A DNA stretch of 64,000 nt from Paenibacillus urinalis (GTDB lineage Bacteria > Bacillota > Bacilli > Paenibacillales > Paenibacillaceae). The notes beneath the pieces were generated by a model, which did not search any database, was not told the DNA's origin, and was given only the letters and a program-made list of their open reading frames with translations. The translations under genes were made by a program, and so were the position numbers. The stretch covers positions 1,369,501 through 1,433,500 of the forward strand of contig NZ_CP118108.1 in NCBI RefSeq assembly GCF_028747985.1, read 5' to 3'. Each line of letters starts with the position of its first letter. Position 1 is the first letter of the stretch. Positions 36,740 through 45,080 of the stretch are shown one piece after another.

Positions 36740-37593
36740 ACTCACGGATTCAGGCAGAGCAGCCGAACTATAATCATTCACAGGACTTGACCACGTCAGC
36801 TCGTACCTCCGTTCCGGTGCTGGAAGTGAAGTCTGCGGCCAAAGCCTATGGAGACCATATGGCAATTCGTAATATCGATTTTACGGTTCATTCAGGAGAA
36901 TGGTGGGGCATCGTAGGGCCCAATGGCAGCGGCAAATCCACACTGCTTCACTTGCTGTCCGGTGTGCTAGCTCCGAGCTCCGGCTCTATTCTAATCAAAG
37001 GCAAGCCGGTTAGAGAGTACAGCAGGCGTGCGTTATCCCGGCTTATTGCTGTATTGCAGCAGGACGGGCTGCCCGAGATGGATTACTCCGTACGAGATGT
37101 CGTAGCCATGGGCAGATATCCTTATCAGGACTGGCTGGGACGGGATCAATCCGATGGAGAAGAAGTGGTGGATCGCGTGCTTGAGCAGCTTGAGCTGTCT
37201 TCATTTGCCGATCGTCTGCTTACGGAATTAAGCGGAGGTCAGAGACAGAGGGTTGCGCTCGCCAAGGTGATGGCCCAGGAGCCGGAGATTTTGCTGCTAG
37301 ATGAGCCGACAACCTATCTCGATATCCATTATCAGCTTCAGTTCATGGAGCTGCTCGCAGATTGGCGTAGAAGTACCGGTATTGCCATTGTCGCTGTATT
37401 GCATGACCTCAATCTGGCTTCACTTTTTTGTGACAGTATTTATGGACTTCGGGCAGGGGAGAGCTTCATGCAAGGGAGCCCGGATGAATGCGTCACAGAA
37501 GAGCATTTAAGAAGTCTGTTTCAGGTCGATCCCGTTATGATTCGTCATCCACACCATGAGCTTCCTCAATTTTTGCTTAAGAAAAAAGACTAG
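36736..37593 (+). CDS. btuD: Cobalamin ABC transporter ATPase (BtuD-like)
   Basis: 285 residues from ATG 36736 (ATGA overlap with btuC); the frame is open from 36601 inside btuC. The first 28 residues are an unusual polar extension. Walker A is GPNGSGKST (61-69), the signature LSGGQ is at 166-170 and Walker B ILLLDEP is at about 186-192, with the H-loop in VLHDLNLAS. The FepC-like YSVRDVVAMGRYPY segment is typical of siderophore/B12 importers. A terminator follows. Confidence 0.94.
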   Translation: MNSRIQAEQPNYNHSQDLTTSARTSVPVLEVKSAAKAYGDHMAIRNIDFTVHSGEWWGIVGPNGSGKSTLLHLLSGVLAPSSGSILIKGKPVREYSRRALSRLIAVLQQDGLPEMDYSVRDVVAMGRYPYQDWLGRDQSDGEEVVDRVLEQLELSSFADRLLTELSGGQRQRVALAKVMAQEPEILLLDEPTTYLDIHYQLQFMELLADWRRSTGIAIVAVLHDLNLASLFCDSIYGLRAGESFMQGSPDECVTEEHLRSLFQVDPVMIRHPHHELPQFLLKKKD

Positions 37594-37619
37594 GCTCTAT
37601 ATAAGAGCGGCATCGCTAC

Positions 37620-37683
37620 AAGGGCAGCATTTCAAGTATGAAGGGTTTCTAGGTAAATCCTTTTGAAGTGGATGCCCTTTTTT
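37620..37683 (+). terminator. Intrinsic terminator after btuD
   Basis: AAGGGCA and CATTTCAA (37620-37635) pair with TTGAAGTG and TGCCCTT (37663-37679), enclosing an inner AAGGGTTT/AAATCCTT hairpin, followed by a T-run. Confidence 0.9.
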
Positions 37684-37692
37684 CGTTATAAT
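37663..37692 (+). promoter_or_regulatory. Candidate promoter of the cobT operon inside the btuD terminator
   Basis: TTGAAG (37663-37668) lies in the right arm of the terminator stem. After an 18-base spacer that includes the T-run comes TATAAT (37687-37692). ATG of cobT is about 40 bases further on. Confidence 0.6.
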
Positions 37693-37733
37693 CTATTAAA
37701 AAAGAGGATTCAGCATAAAGGAAGTGCGTGGAG

Positions 37734-38825
37734 ATGGAGAGAGAACAAATACTGTTGGATTGGATACATCAAATTGGGCCGCTTGACTCATCAGCTGGGC
37801 AGGCCGCAGCTGCGCATTTGGATCAGCTGACCAAGCCGCCGGGAAGTCTGGGTAAAATAGAAGAGCTGGTTGTTCGACTGGCGGGAATTACGGGAGAGAC
37901 CCATGCCTCCTATGATCGTAAAGCGGTCATTGTCATGGCAGCAGATCATGGTGTAGTGGAAGAAGGGGTCAGCGCATTTCCAGCCGTTGTAACTCAGCAG
38001 ATGGTACATAATTTTCTTGCCGGCGGAGCCGCGGTGAATGTTCTTGCCCGTCAGGCCGCTGCAGAGGTTATATGCGTAGACATCGGGATCGATGGAGACA
38101 TTGAGCATCCTGAGCTGGTTCAGCGATCTGTTCGTAAAGGAACAGCAAATATGGCGCATGGTCCTGCTATGAGCAGAGAGGAAGCGGTGACAGCTATTCT
38201 TGCGGGAATTGAGGTCGTAAAGGATGCGTATGACAGAGGCATTCGACTCTTTGTCACAGGTGAAATGGGGATTGGAAACACGACGCCGAGCGCCGCAGTA
38301 ACCAGCGTACTGACCGGAATTCAAGTGGAAGCTGCTACAGGCCGGGGAACAGGAATTGACGATACGCGTCTGAAGCACAAAGAGGAAGTAATAAAGAAGG
38401 CGATTGAACTGAATCGTCCCGATTCAAACGATCCGCTGGGTGTGCTCGCGAAGGTGGGTGGTCTTGATATTGCTGGGCTGACCGGTGTTATCCTTGCTGC
38501 CAGTGCGTTAAAATGTCCTGTCGTTATTGACGGATACATTTCTACGACCGCTGCGCTGATAGCTGCAAGACTCGCTCCTCTGTCCATTCATTATATGATT
38601 GCCTCACACAAGTCGGAGGAGCGGGGACACGCAGGTCTACTGGGGGAATTGAACCTAGAGCCTATGATTCATCTGGACATGCGTCTTGGCGAAGGCACAG
38701 GCGGTGTACTCTGTCTGCATATTATTGAAGCTGCATCCCGAATCATGAAGGAGATGGCGACATTCACAAGTGCAGGCATTTCCGGTAGTCATGCGGATCT
38801 GGATTCCGAGGAGAGCAAGCCATGA
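37734..38825 (+). CDS. cobT: Nicotinate-nucleotide--dimethylbenzimidazole phosphoribosyltransferase
   Basis: 363 residues from ATG 37734 (AAAGGAAG nine bases upstream); GTG 37728 in frame is too close to that site. It makes alpha-ribazole phosphate for the lower ligand of cobalamin. Conserved segments are LDQLTKPPGSLGKIEELVVRLAGI, VMAADHGVVEEGVSAFP, FVTGEMGIGNTTPSAAV and the catalytic-glutamate motif MRLGEGTGGVL near residue 316. It begins the cobT-cobU-cobS-cobQ operon and overlaps cobU by four bases. Confidence 0.95.
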   Translation: MEREQILLDWIHQIGPLDSSAGQAAAAHLDQLTKPPGSLGKIEELVVRLAGITGETHASYDRKAVIVMAADHGVVEEGVSAFPAVVTQQMVHNFLAGGAAVNVLARQAAAEVICVDIGIDGDIEHPELVQRSVRKGTANMAHGPAMSREEAVTAILAGIEVVKDAYDRGIRLFVTGEMGIGNTTPSAAVTSVLTGIQVEAATGRGTGIDDTRLKHKEEVIKKAIELNRPDSNDPLGVLAKVGGLDIAGLTGVILAASALKCPVVIDGYISTTAALIAARLAPLSIHYMIASHKSEERGHAGLLGELNLEPMIHLDMRLGEGTGGVLCLHIIEAASRIMKEMATFTSAGISGSHADLDSEESKP

Positions 38826-39376
38826 TCATACTTGTAACTGGCGGTGCACGCAGCGGGAAGAGCACGTTTGCAGAGAGACTCTGTATGAGCCGTTCATCGG
38901 AAGCGATCTATCTGGCAACGGCACAGGCCTTTGATGAAGAGATGGAGCAGCGCATTGCAGCACACCGTCTCCAGCGCTCTGACGAAGCCTATTTGTGGCA
39001 TACCATTGAAGAGCCGATCGAAGTTGCGGATACACTTGAGAGCATTGGACAAGCGACTTATCCGGCACCAACGATATTACTGGACTGTCTGACCTTGTGG
39101 CTGTCTAACATATTATTGTCGAAGGAAGCAGAGGGCAAGGATGCCATATTGCAGGAAATGGACAGGCTGGTAAGCAGTGTTCGAACATATCCAGGTCTTA
39201 TTATCCTTGTTACGAATGAAGTAGGAGACGGCATTGTGCCGGAATACCCGCTGGGACGGTTGTACCGGGATATGGCCGGAATATTGAATCAGCGAATGGC
39301 GGCAGTGAGTGAAGAGGTGTTTCTGGTCACCGCTGGCATTGCCATCGAACTGAAGAGCAAGGAGTACAAAGTATGA
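38822..39376 (+). CDS. cobU: Adenosylcobinamide kinase / guanylyltransferase
   Basis: 184 residues. It phosphorylates adenosylcobinamide and then transfers GMP to give AdoCbi-GDP. The P-loop is GGARSGKST (7-15). The family segment IYLATAQAFDEEMEQRIAAHRLQRS (about 30-54) contains the nucleotide-accepting histidine, and LLDCLTLWLSN and VTNEVGDGIVPEYPLGRLYRD follow. The start ATG overlaps the cobT stop and the end overlaps cobS by four bases. Full length. Confidence 0.95.
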   Translation: MIILVTGGARSGKSTFAERLCMSRSSEAIYLATAQAFDEEMEQRIAAHRLQRSDEAYLWHTIEEPIEVADTLESIGQATYPAPTILLDCLTLWLSNILLSKEAEGKDAILQEMDRLVSSVRTYPGLIILVTNEVGDGIVPEYPLGRLYRDMAGILNQRMAAVSEEVFLVTAGIAIELKSKEYKV

Positions 39377-40194
39377 AGGATGAAGTAAAGGCGGCGGCAG
39401 CCGCTTTTCAATTTTTATCCCGTATTCCGGTGAGGATGAATCTTGATTTTACACCTGAACTGATGCAAAAAAGCACGGTTTATTATCCATTCGTTGGCGT
39501 TTGTATCGGGCTTATCCTGTGGGTGGCAGCTGTTGTGTCAGGGTTCTTGCTGCCGGCCCTGCCAGCTTCCATTGTGACGCTGGTCGTCTGGGTATGGCTT
39601 ACCGGTGGGCTGCATTTGGACGGATGGATGGATTCAGCAGATGCGCTTCTCAGCTACCGTTCAAGAGAGCGCATGCTGGAGATTATGAAGGACAGCCGGG
39701 TTGGAGCGATGGGCGTCATCGCCTGCGTACTGCTGCTGATGCTCAAAGCCTCCTTGCTTGTCAGCTTGATTCATCAGCCCGTCATGATGGGGCTCGCCAT
39801 CATGCCCCTCATATGGAGCAGATTCTTCATGGTGTATGCCATATCGAGATATCCCTCTGCCCGGGCCGGAGAAGGACTTGCAGCGATGTTTGGCACCACC
39901 CCTGCCCGCTATTATAAGCAATCTCTGGGATGTGCAATCGCGATATCTATTGTTTTATTGGGGATTCTTAGCTTAATTGTTTATTCGTCGAATGTGGTAT
40001 ACGTTACACAGGCTCCAGTGCTAATTGCCTTCATCGCCGTTCCGATTGTCATGTGGGTGATCGGAAGGCTTGCCGCTGATCGGATGAGCGCACGTCTTGA
40101 GGGGTTAACCGGGGATACATACGGAGCACTGAATGAAGGGCTGGAGACAGCCGGTCTGCTAATGCTGACCATCGTTCTGCATATCGCAGGTTAG
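39373..40194 (+). CDS. cobS: Adenosylcobinamide-GDP ribazoletransferase
   Basis: 273 residues with about six or seven membrane helices. It joins AdoCbi-GDP to alpha-ribazole (phosphate), the last step of cobalamin assembly, at the membrane. Typical are AFQFLSRIPVR, the TGGLHLDGWMDSADAL motif with metal-binding aspartates (near 76-91) and SRERMLEIMKDSRVGAMGV. It overlaps cobU and precedes cobQ by 16 bases. Confidence 0.95.
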   Translation: MKDEVKAAAAAFQFLSRIPVRMNLDFTPELMQKSTVYYPFVGVCIGLILWVAAVVSGFLLPALPASIVTLVVWVWLTGGLHLDGWMDSADALLSYRSRERMLEIMKDSRVGAMGVIACVLLLMLKASLLVSLIHQPVMMGLAIMPLIWSRFFMVYAISRYPSARAGEGLAAMFGTTPARYYKQSLGCAIAISIVLLGILSLIVYSSNVVYVTQAPVLIAFIAVPIVMWVIGRLAADRMSARLEGLTGDTYGALNEGLETAGLLMLTIVLHIAG

Positions 40195-40210
40195 GGGGAG
40201 ACATATCGTT

Positions 40211-41863
40211 ATGACAGACATGAACACGGACACAGAACAAAGTAATGATGAGCATAAGCCGAAAAATGGAGCTGTTCTCATGCTGCAGGGCACAGCTTCG
40301 GACGTTGGAAAAAGCATTGTAACAACAGCGCTATGCCGTATATTTCTGCAGGATGGATATCAGCCTGCTCCGTACAAATCACAAAATATGGCGCTTAATT
40401 CCTATGTAACGCTGGACGGTAAGGAGATCGGAAGAGCGCAGGGAGTACAGGCAGAGGCATGTGAGATTCCGGCGACAACAGACATGAACCCGATCCTTAT
40501 AAAGCCAGTTAAGGATATGCATTCTCAGATCGTCGTCCACGGTGTGCCCGCGATGCAGATGAGTGCGATGGATTACCGGATGAAGTTCCTTCCCACAGCG
40601 AAAAGAATCGTGCTGGAGGCACTGGATCGATTACGCGCAGAGTATGACATCGTCCTGATGGAAGGGGCGGGAAGTCCGGCAGAGATCAATTTGAAGGATC
40701 GTGACATCGTCAATATGAATCTTGCGGGCTGGGCAGATGCACCGGTGATTCTCATTTCCGATATTGATCGGGGAGGGGTATTCGCGTCCATCGTAGGTAC
40801 ACTTGAGCTGCTTGAACCCCATGAGGTCCAGCGGGTCAAAGGCTTTATCATTAACAAATTCCGCGGAGACCTTGCTCTCCTGAAGCCAGGGCTGGACTGG
40901 CTCGAGGCTCGTACAGGTATTCCGGTACTGGGCGTGCTACCTTATATTCAGGATCTGCGGATCGAAGCTGAGGATTCGGTTGTGCTCGACGAGCTGCAAT
41001 ATAAGAAGCAGCAGGAGAAGGAAGTGGATATCGTCGTCATTCGTTATCCGCGCATCTCAAACTTTACAGATTTTGATCCGCTGCGCTGGGAGCCGGATAT
41101 TACCCTTCGTTATGTGAATTCTGCAGAAGAGCTGGGCACACCGGATATCGTCATTCTGCCGGGCACGAAGGATACAATCAGTGATCTTCAGTTCCTGAAG
41201 CAGAGAGGACTGGATCAGGCCTTATTCAGGCTATCCGATGAGCATCATACCCAGATCGTCGGGATTTGCGGCGGGTATCAAATGCTCGGGTACTCGCTCT
41301 CCGATCCTTATGCGGTGGAGAGTGGTATACAGGAAGAGGCAGGACTTGGACTGCTGCCTATTAGGACTTCATTCTTGAAGGAAAAGCGAACGATAAGAGT
41401 GACGGGAATGCTGACGGATGAACAGAAACTGCCACTGGCAAGTACGGACCTAAGCAGCAATGAAGCTCCGATTGAGGCTTATGAAATTCATATGGGAGCT
41501 TCTGAGCGAGTGGATCAGTCTCCAGTTGATTATGACTATGACGCCTTGTTCAGGCTCACCGAAACGGACACTGCTGCAAGTGATTTGCAGGCTTCCTTCG
41601 AATCGGGTACATATGCTTCATCTCATTCAGAAGGTCTGGTCAGATCGGATGGTATGGTGTGGGGAACCTATTTACATGGATTATTCGAGAACGATGCTCT
41701 GCGCAGGTCCTGGCTGGATCAGGTTCGCATCCGGAAGGGACTCTCTCCTGTTATTTCGACCTTCTCGGCGAAGGAGCGAAAAGTTGAAGAATTTGATCGG
41801 GTTGCGGATGTAGTAAGAACGCATCTGGATATGGAGAGAATTTATCAGATATTGAACTCTTAA
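40211..41863 (+). CDS. cobQ: Cobyric acid synthase
   Basis: 550 residues, slightly long because of a polar N-terminal stretch of about 20. It amidates adenosylcobyrinic a,c-diamide four times, using glutamine and ATP, to give cobyric acid. The N-terminal ATPase domain has LQGTASDVGKSIVTTALCR (about 25-43) and the following CobQ-typical PYKSQNMALNSYVT. The C-terminal type 1 glutaminase domain carries the nucleophile in VGICGGYQMLG and the catalytic His in WGTYLHGLFEND. None of the earlier corrin-ring enzymes is encoded in the window. Also called CbiP. Ends the operon, followed by a terminator. Confidence 0.95.
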   Translation: MTDMNTDTEQSNDEHKPKNGAVLMLQGTASDVGKSIVTTALCRIFLQDGYQPAPYKSQNMALNSYVTLDGKEIGRAQGVQAEACEIPATTDMNPILIKPVKDMHSQIVVHGVPAMQMSAMDYRMKFLPTAKRIVLEALDRLRAEYDIVLMEGAGSPAEINLKDRDIVNMNLAGWADAPVILISDIDRGGVFASIVGTLELLEPHEVQRVKGFIINKFRGDLALLKPGLDWLEARTGIPVLGVLPYIQDLRIEAEDSVVLDELQYKKQQEKEVDIVVIRYPRISNFTDFDPLRWEPDITLRYVNSAEELGTPDIVILPGTKDTISDLQFLKQRGLDQALFRLSDEHHTQIVGICGGYQMLGYSLSDPYAVESGIQEEAGLGLLPIRTSFLKEKRTIRVTGMLTDEQKLPLASTDLSSNEAPIEAYEIHMGASERVDQSPVDYDYDALFRLTETDTAASDLQASFESGTYASSHSEGLVRSDGMVWGTYLHGLFENDALRRSWLDQVRIRKGLSPVISTFSAKERKVEEFDRVADVVRTHLDMERIYQILNS

Positions 41864-41890
41864 ATGAATACCTAGACAACGGAGAAGAAT

Positions 41891-41927
41891 CCGGAGCTGT
41901 CATTTATGAGCAGCTTCGGCTTTTTTT
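41891..41927 (+). terminator. Intrinsic terminator after cobQ
   Basis: CCGGAGCTG (41891-41899) pairs with CAGCTTCGG (41911-41919), followed by seven T. Confidence 0.88.
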
Positions 41928-42117
41928 GTTGTGGACATAATTATAAAAAAGTTATGATTACAGCCTTTGCTGGTTATAGATAATTATGCGATTTTCGAAG
42001 AAAAAGGTATAACCCAAATCTGTATAATCCATCCTAAGCATAGCTGCCAGCAGACACTGATATAGGATGGGGTATGAGAATAAGTAAGTGACTTTAAAAT
42101 TTATTTAAAAAAAGTCT

Positions 42118-42145
42118 ACCCGAATAGTCGGGTTTATGCTATAGT
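42118..42145 (+). promoter_or_regulatory. Inverted repeat and promoter of the cystine importer gene
   Basis: The perfect repeat ACCCGA-ATAG-TCGGGT (42118-42133) overlaps the -35 position of an extended -10 promoter (TGC then TATAGT at 42140-42145). This placement suits a repressor. The half-site resembles operators of Rrf2-type cysteine regulators such as CymR, but that link is inference. The remainder of the 384-base spacer shows no gene; a second repeat CCCTTA/TAAGGG lies near 42174-42211. Confidence 0.55.
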
Positions 42146-42247
42146 AACATATGCTGTAAGATAGTTACCAACCCTTAAGAATATTTATATATAAATCGTT
42201 ACATAAGGGGACAGCATATTTTAGCTATTTGGAAGGGAGCAATTCGA

Positions 42248-43645
42248 ATGGAAACATTGCAGGTAATCATTAACGTAGCAGTGATGCTAGTGTTAATTGG
42301 CCTTCTGTATTGGATGCAGAAGAAGCATATATCTTTTACGAAGCGTGTATTTACGGGTTTGGGCTTGGGGCTTGTATTCGGAATACTGCTTCAGCTGATC
42401 TACGGGGCAGGCTCGGGAACCATAGAGAAGAGTGTCGACTGGTTCAGTATCGTCGGTTCCGGCTATGTAAGCCTCTTGCAGATGATCGTCATTCCACTGA
42501 TTGTGGTATCCATCATCTCTGCCATTATGAATTTGAAGGGTAATCAGAATATCGGGAAGATGAGCTTCTCGATTATTGGTACACTACTGATCACCACAGC
42601 CATTGCGGCAAGCATCGGTATTGGGGTTACACTTGCCTTCGACCTGGAAGGCATTAATGTGGAGAGCGGTGAAGCAGAAACAGCGAGAACTCAAAGGCTC
42701 GAAGAGCAGCTCGTTGATGTAGAGGATATGACCATTCCACAGCAAGTGCTTGAATTTATTCCTAGCAATCCGTTCGAGGATATGACCGGTGCACGCAGCA
42801 CCTCGACCATTGCGGTCGTTATCTTCTCTGCATTTGTCGGTATTGCCGTTCTTGGACTGGATCGCAAGAAGCCTGAGCAGGCGGATACTTTCCGTAAAAT
42901 CATTAACGCCCTTTATGCTGTCGTCATGCGTATTGTAACTCTAGTGCTGCGTTTGACACCTTACGGTATCCTGGCGCTGATTACGAAGGTTACCGCAACG
43001 ACAAATGCGCAGGAAATATTGAAGCTCGGCGAGTTTGTTATCGCTTCTTATGTTGCCTTGCTGCTGATGTTTGTAGTTCATCTGATTCTCGTTACCGTAT
43101 TTGGTTTCAACCCGGTAGCGTACCTCAGAAAAGTAATGACCACGCTGGTCTTCGCGTTTACATCTCGTTCGAGTGCGGCAACCATTCCATTAAACGTGGA
43201 GACGCAAACGAAGAAGCTGGGTGTATCCGCAGGTATTGCGAATCTGTCTGCTTCCTTTGGCGCAACGATCGGCCAGAACGGCTGTGCAGGGATCTATCCC
43301 GCGATGGTTGCGGTGATGATTGCTCCAACAGTAGGCATTGATCCGCTCAGCTGGGATTTCATCATAACACTCATCCTGGTTGTTATGATCAGCTCCTTCG
43401 GTGTAGCTGGTGTGGGTGGCGGAGCGACGTTTGCTTCACTGATCGTACTCTCCACCATGAACCTGCCTGTTGCACTGGTCGGACTTCTGATCTCTGTGGA
43501 GCCGCTGATTGATATGGGACGTACAGCGCTGAACGTTAATGGTTCAATGACCTCCGGTCTCATTACGAGCAAGCTCCTGAATGAGAATGATCGGGATACC
43601 TTCAATCGTCCGAACACGGAATTAGATGCACCAACAGAAGCATAA
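42248..43645 (+). CDS. tcyP: L-cystine importer (TcyP-like, DAACS family)
   Basis: 465 residues, the length of Bacillus TcyP. It is a sodium or proton symporter of the dicarboxylate/amino acid:cation family with about eight helices and re-entrant loops. Landmarks are GSGYVSLLQMIVIPLIVVSIISAI (near 75-98), the serine-rich TSRSSAATIPLNVETQ loop (near 308), and SASFGATIGQNGCAGIYPAMVAVMIAP. TcyP differs from glutamate and C4-dicarboxylate relatives in these regions, so cystine is the best substrate guess. It is monocistronic with a terminator behind it. Confidence 0.88.
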   Translation: METLQVIINVAVMLVLIGLLYWMQKKHISFTKRVFTGLGLGLVFGILLQLIYGAGSGTIEKSVDWFSIVGSGYVSLLQMIVIPLIVVSIISAIMNLKGNQNIGKMSFSIIGTLLITTAIAASIGIGVTLAFDLEGINVESGEAETARTQRLEEQLVDVEDMTIPQQVLEFIPSNPFEDMTGARSTSTIAVVIFSAFVGIAVLGLDRKKPEQADTFRKIINALYAVVMRIVTLVLRLTPYGILALITKVTATTNAQEILKLGEFVIASYVALLLMFVVHLILVTVFGFNPVAYLRKVMTTLVFAFTSRSSAATIPLNVETQTKKLGVSAGIANLSASFGATIGQNGCAGIYPAMVAVMIAPTVGIDPLSWDFIITLILVVMISSFGVAGVGGGATFASLIVLSTMNLPVALVGLLISVEPLIDMGRTALNVNGSMTSGLITSKLLNENDRDTFNRPNTELDAPTEA

Positions 43646-43652
43646 AATAAAT

Positions 43653-43701
43653 AAAGAGTGCGGGCCCTTGGCTAAAACCGAGGGACTCGCACTCTTTTTT
43701 T
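43653..43701 (+). terminator. Intrinsic terminator after tcyP
   Basis: AAAGAGTGCG pairs with CGCACTCTTT around a GGCCCTTGG...CCGAGGG inner part, followed by T. Confidence 0.9.
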
Positions 43702-43782
43702 GATTACATTATAGACTCAACCTGCACAAATGGTACGAAGAGATCTAGGGCAGTTCGACTTCTATATAACGAAGCACGAAGC

Positions 43783-44874
43783 TTAACCCAATATTTGAAG
43801 CTCTTTCGGGTAGCTGGTTAGAAGTTTCACCCCATCTGCTGTCACGAGGACTTCATCCTCAATTCGTACTCCCCCGAGATTTGGTACATAGATGCCGGGT
43901 TCAATGGTGAAGGTCAGCCCTTCGGTCAAGAGCTCCTGATTCGCTCCATGCACGGATGGATATTCATGCACATCGATACCCAGTCCGTGACCGAGGCGAT
44001 GGAGGAAGCGTTCGCCGTATCCTGCATCAATGGTCACTTGTCTTGCTGCCAGGTCTACAGAAGCGAGGGTTGCGCCTGGCTTAACGGCTTCAATCCCCTT
44101 CAGATTGGCTGCAAGAACCGTATTATATATGTTCGTCAGCTCAGGTGACAGCTCGCCAAAAGCGAACGTACGGGTAATATCAGAAGCATATCCATTCGCA
44201 TATACCCCCATATCAAACATGAGCAGATCGCCGTATTGCAGCTTGCGAGTGCCTGGAACGCCATGTGGAAGAGCCGTATTAGGTCCCGACAGCACCATGG
44301 TGTCAAAAGAAGGACCCGAAGCACCGAGTTTCTTCATTTGATATTCCATTTCTGCTACGAGCTCGATTTCCGTTACGCCTTCCTTCACATGGGAAAGACC
44401 TCTTTTCAGCACTTCCTCAATCATTTGGGCAGCAAACTTCATCCGGTCCACTTCATGCGGCGCCTTGCGAACACGCAGCTTGCGCAGCAACGGACCTGCA
44501 TCGGCATAGCTCTTGGCATTGGCATATTGAACGAGCTCCTCGTAACGAGCGATCGACAGGTTTTCTTTTTCAACGCCCATCGTTTCAATATGCTGAGGAA
44601 GATACTTCTGCAGGATGAGATACGGGTTGTCCGTGTCTTGATGGGTCGCAATCTTCTTCACAGAGGAAGCTGCAGCCGCCGCGTCTTCATCGAGGCTTGG
44701 TACGATCAGAGTTGGTTCTTCTCCTCTTACCAGCAGCAGACCGAGAAAGCGTTCATGTGGATTGCTTGCAAATCCAGTCAAATAATAGACATGCTTAGGA
44801 TCTGTAATCAGCGCACAGTCGTATCCTTGCTCCGATATGGCCTGCTCTAGTAAAGTAATGGGTTGATTTGTCAT
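43783..44874 (-). CDS. Xaa-Pro peptidase (M24 family)
   Basis: 363 residues. An N-terminal creatinase-like domain (about 1-130, LITDPKHVYYLTGFASNPHERF) is followed by a pita-bread metallopeptidase domain. Its five metal ligands are visible in LMFDMGVYANGYASDITRTF (two Asp), LGHGLGIDVHEYP (His), FTIEPGIYVP (Glu) and VRIEDEVLVT (Glu). It cleaves dipeptides or N-terminal residues before proline. ATG 44874 follows GGGGGAAC. Transcribed alone, convergent with tcyP. Confidence 0.94.
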   Translation of the reverse strand: MTNQPITLLEQAISEQGYDCALITDPKHVYYLTGFASNPHERFLGLLLVRGEEPTLIVPSLDEDAAAAASSVKKIATHQDTDNPYLILQKYLPQHIETMGVEKENLSIARYEELVQYANAKSYADAGPLLRKLRVRKAPHEVDRMKFAAQMIEEVLKRGLSHVKEGVTEIELVAEMEYQMKKLGASGPSFDTMVLSGPNTALPHGVPGTRKLQYGDLLMFDMGVYANGYASDITRTFAFGELSPELTNIYNTVLAANLKGIEAVKPGATLASVDLAARQVTIDAGYGERFLHRLGHGLGIDVHEYPSVHGANQELLTEGLTFTIEPGIYVPNLGGVRIEDEVLVTADGVKLLTSYPKELQILG

Positions 44875-45080
44875 GAGAGTTCCCCCGCCTTTATATTAGG
44901 ATTATAAAATATCCTTAAGTTTCTTTATCGCTATATATTATAAAGCTTATGAAGCAAAAACCCAAAAAACAAACAGGGACACCAATAATACCGGAGAAAG
45001 GTCTATCTTCTGCGCTGCGGATTGGTGAAGTATCCAAGAGGGTAATATTTGAAAATATTGGAGATTAGGGAGAGTGAAGT

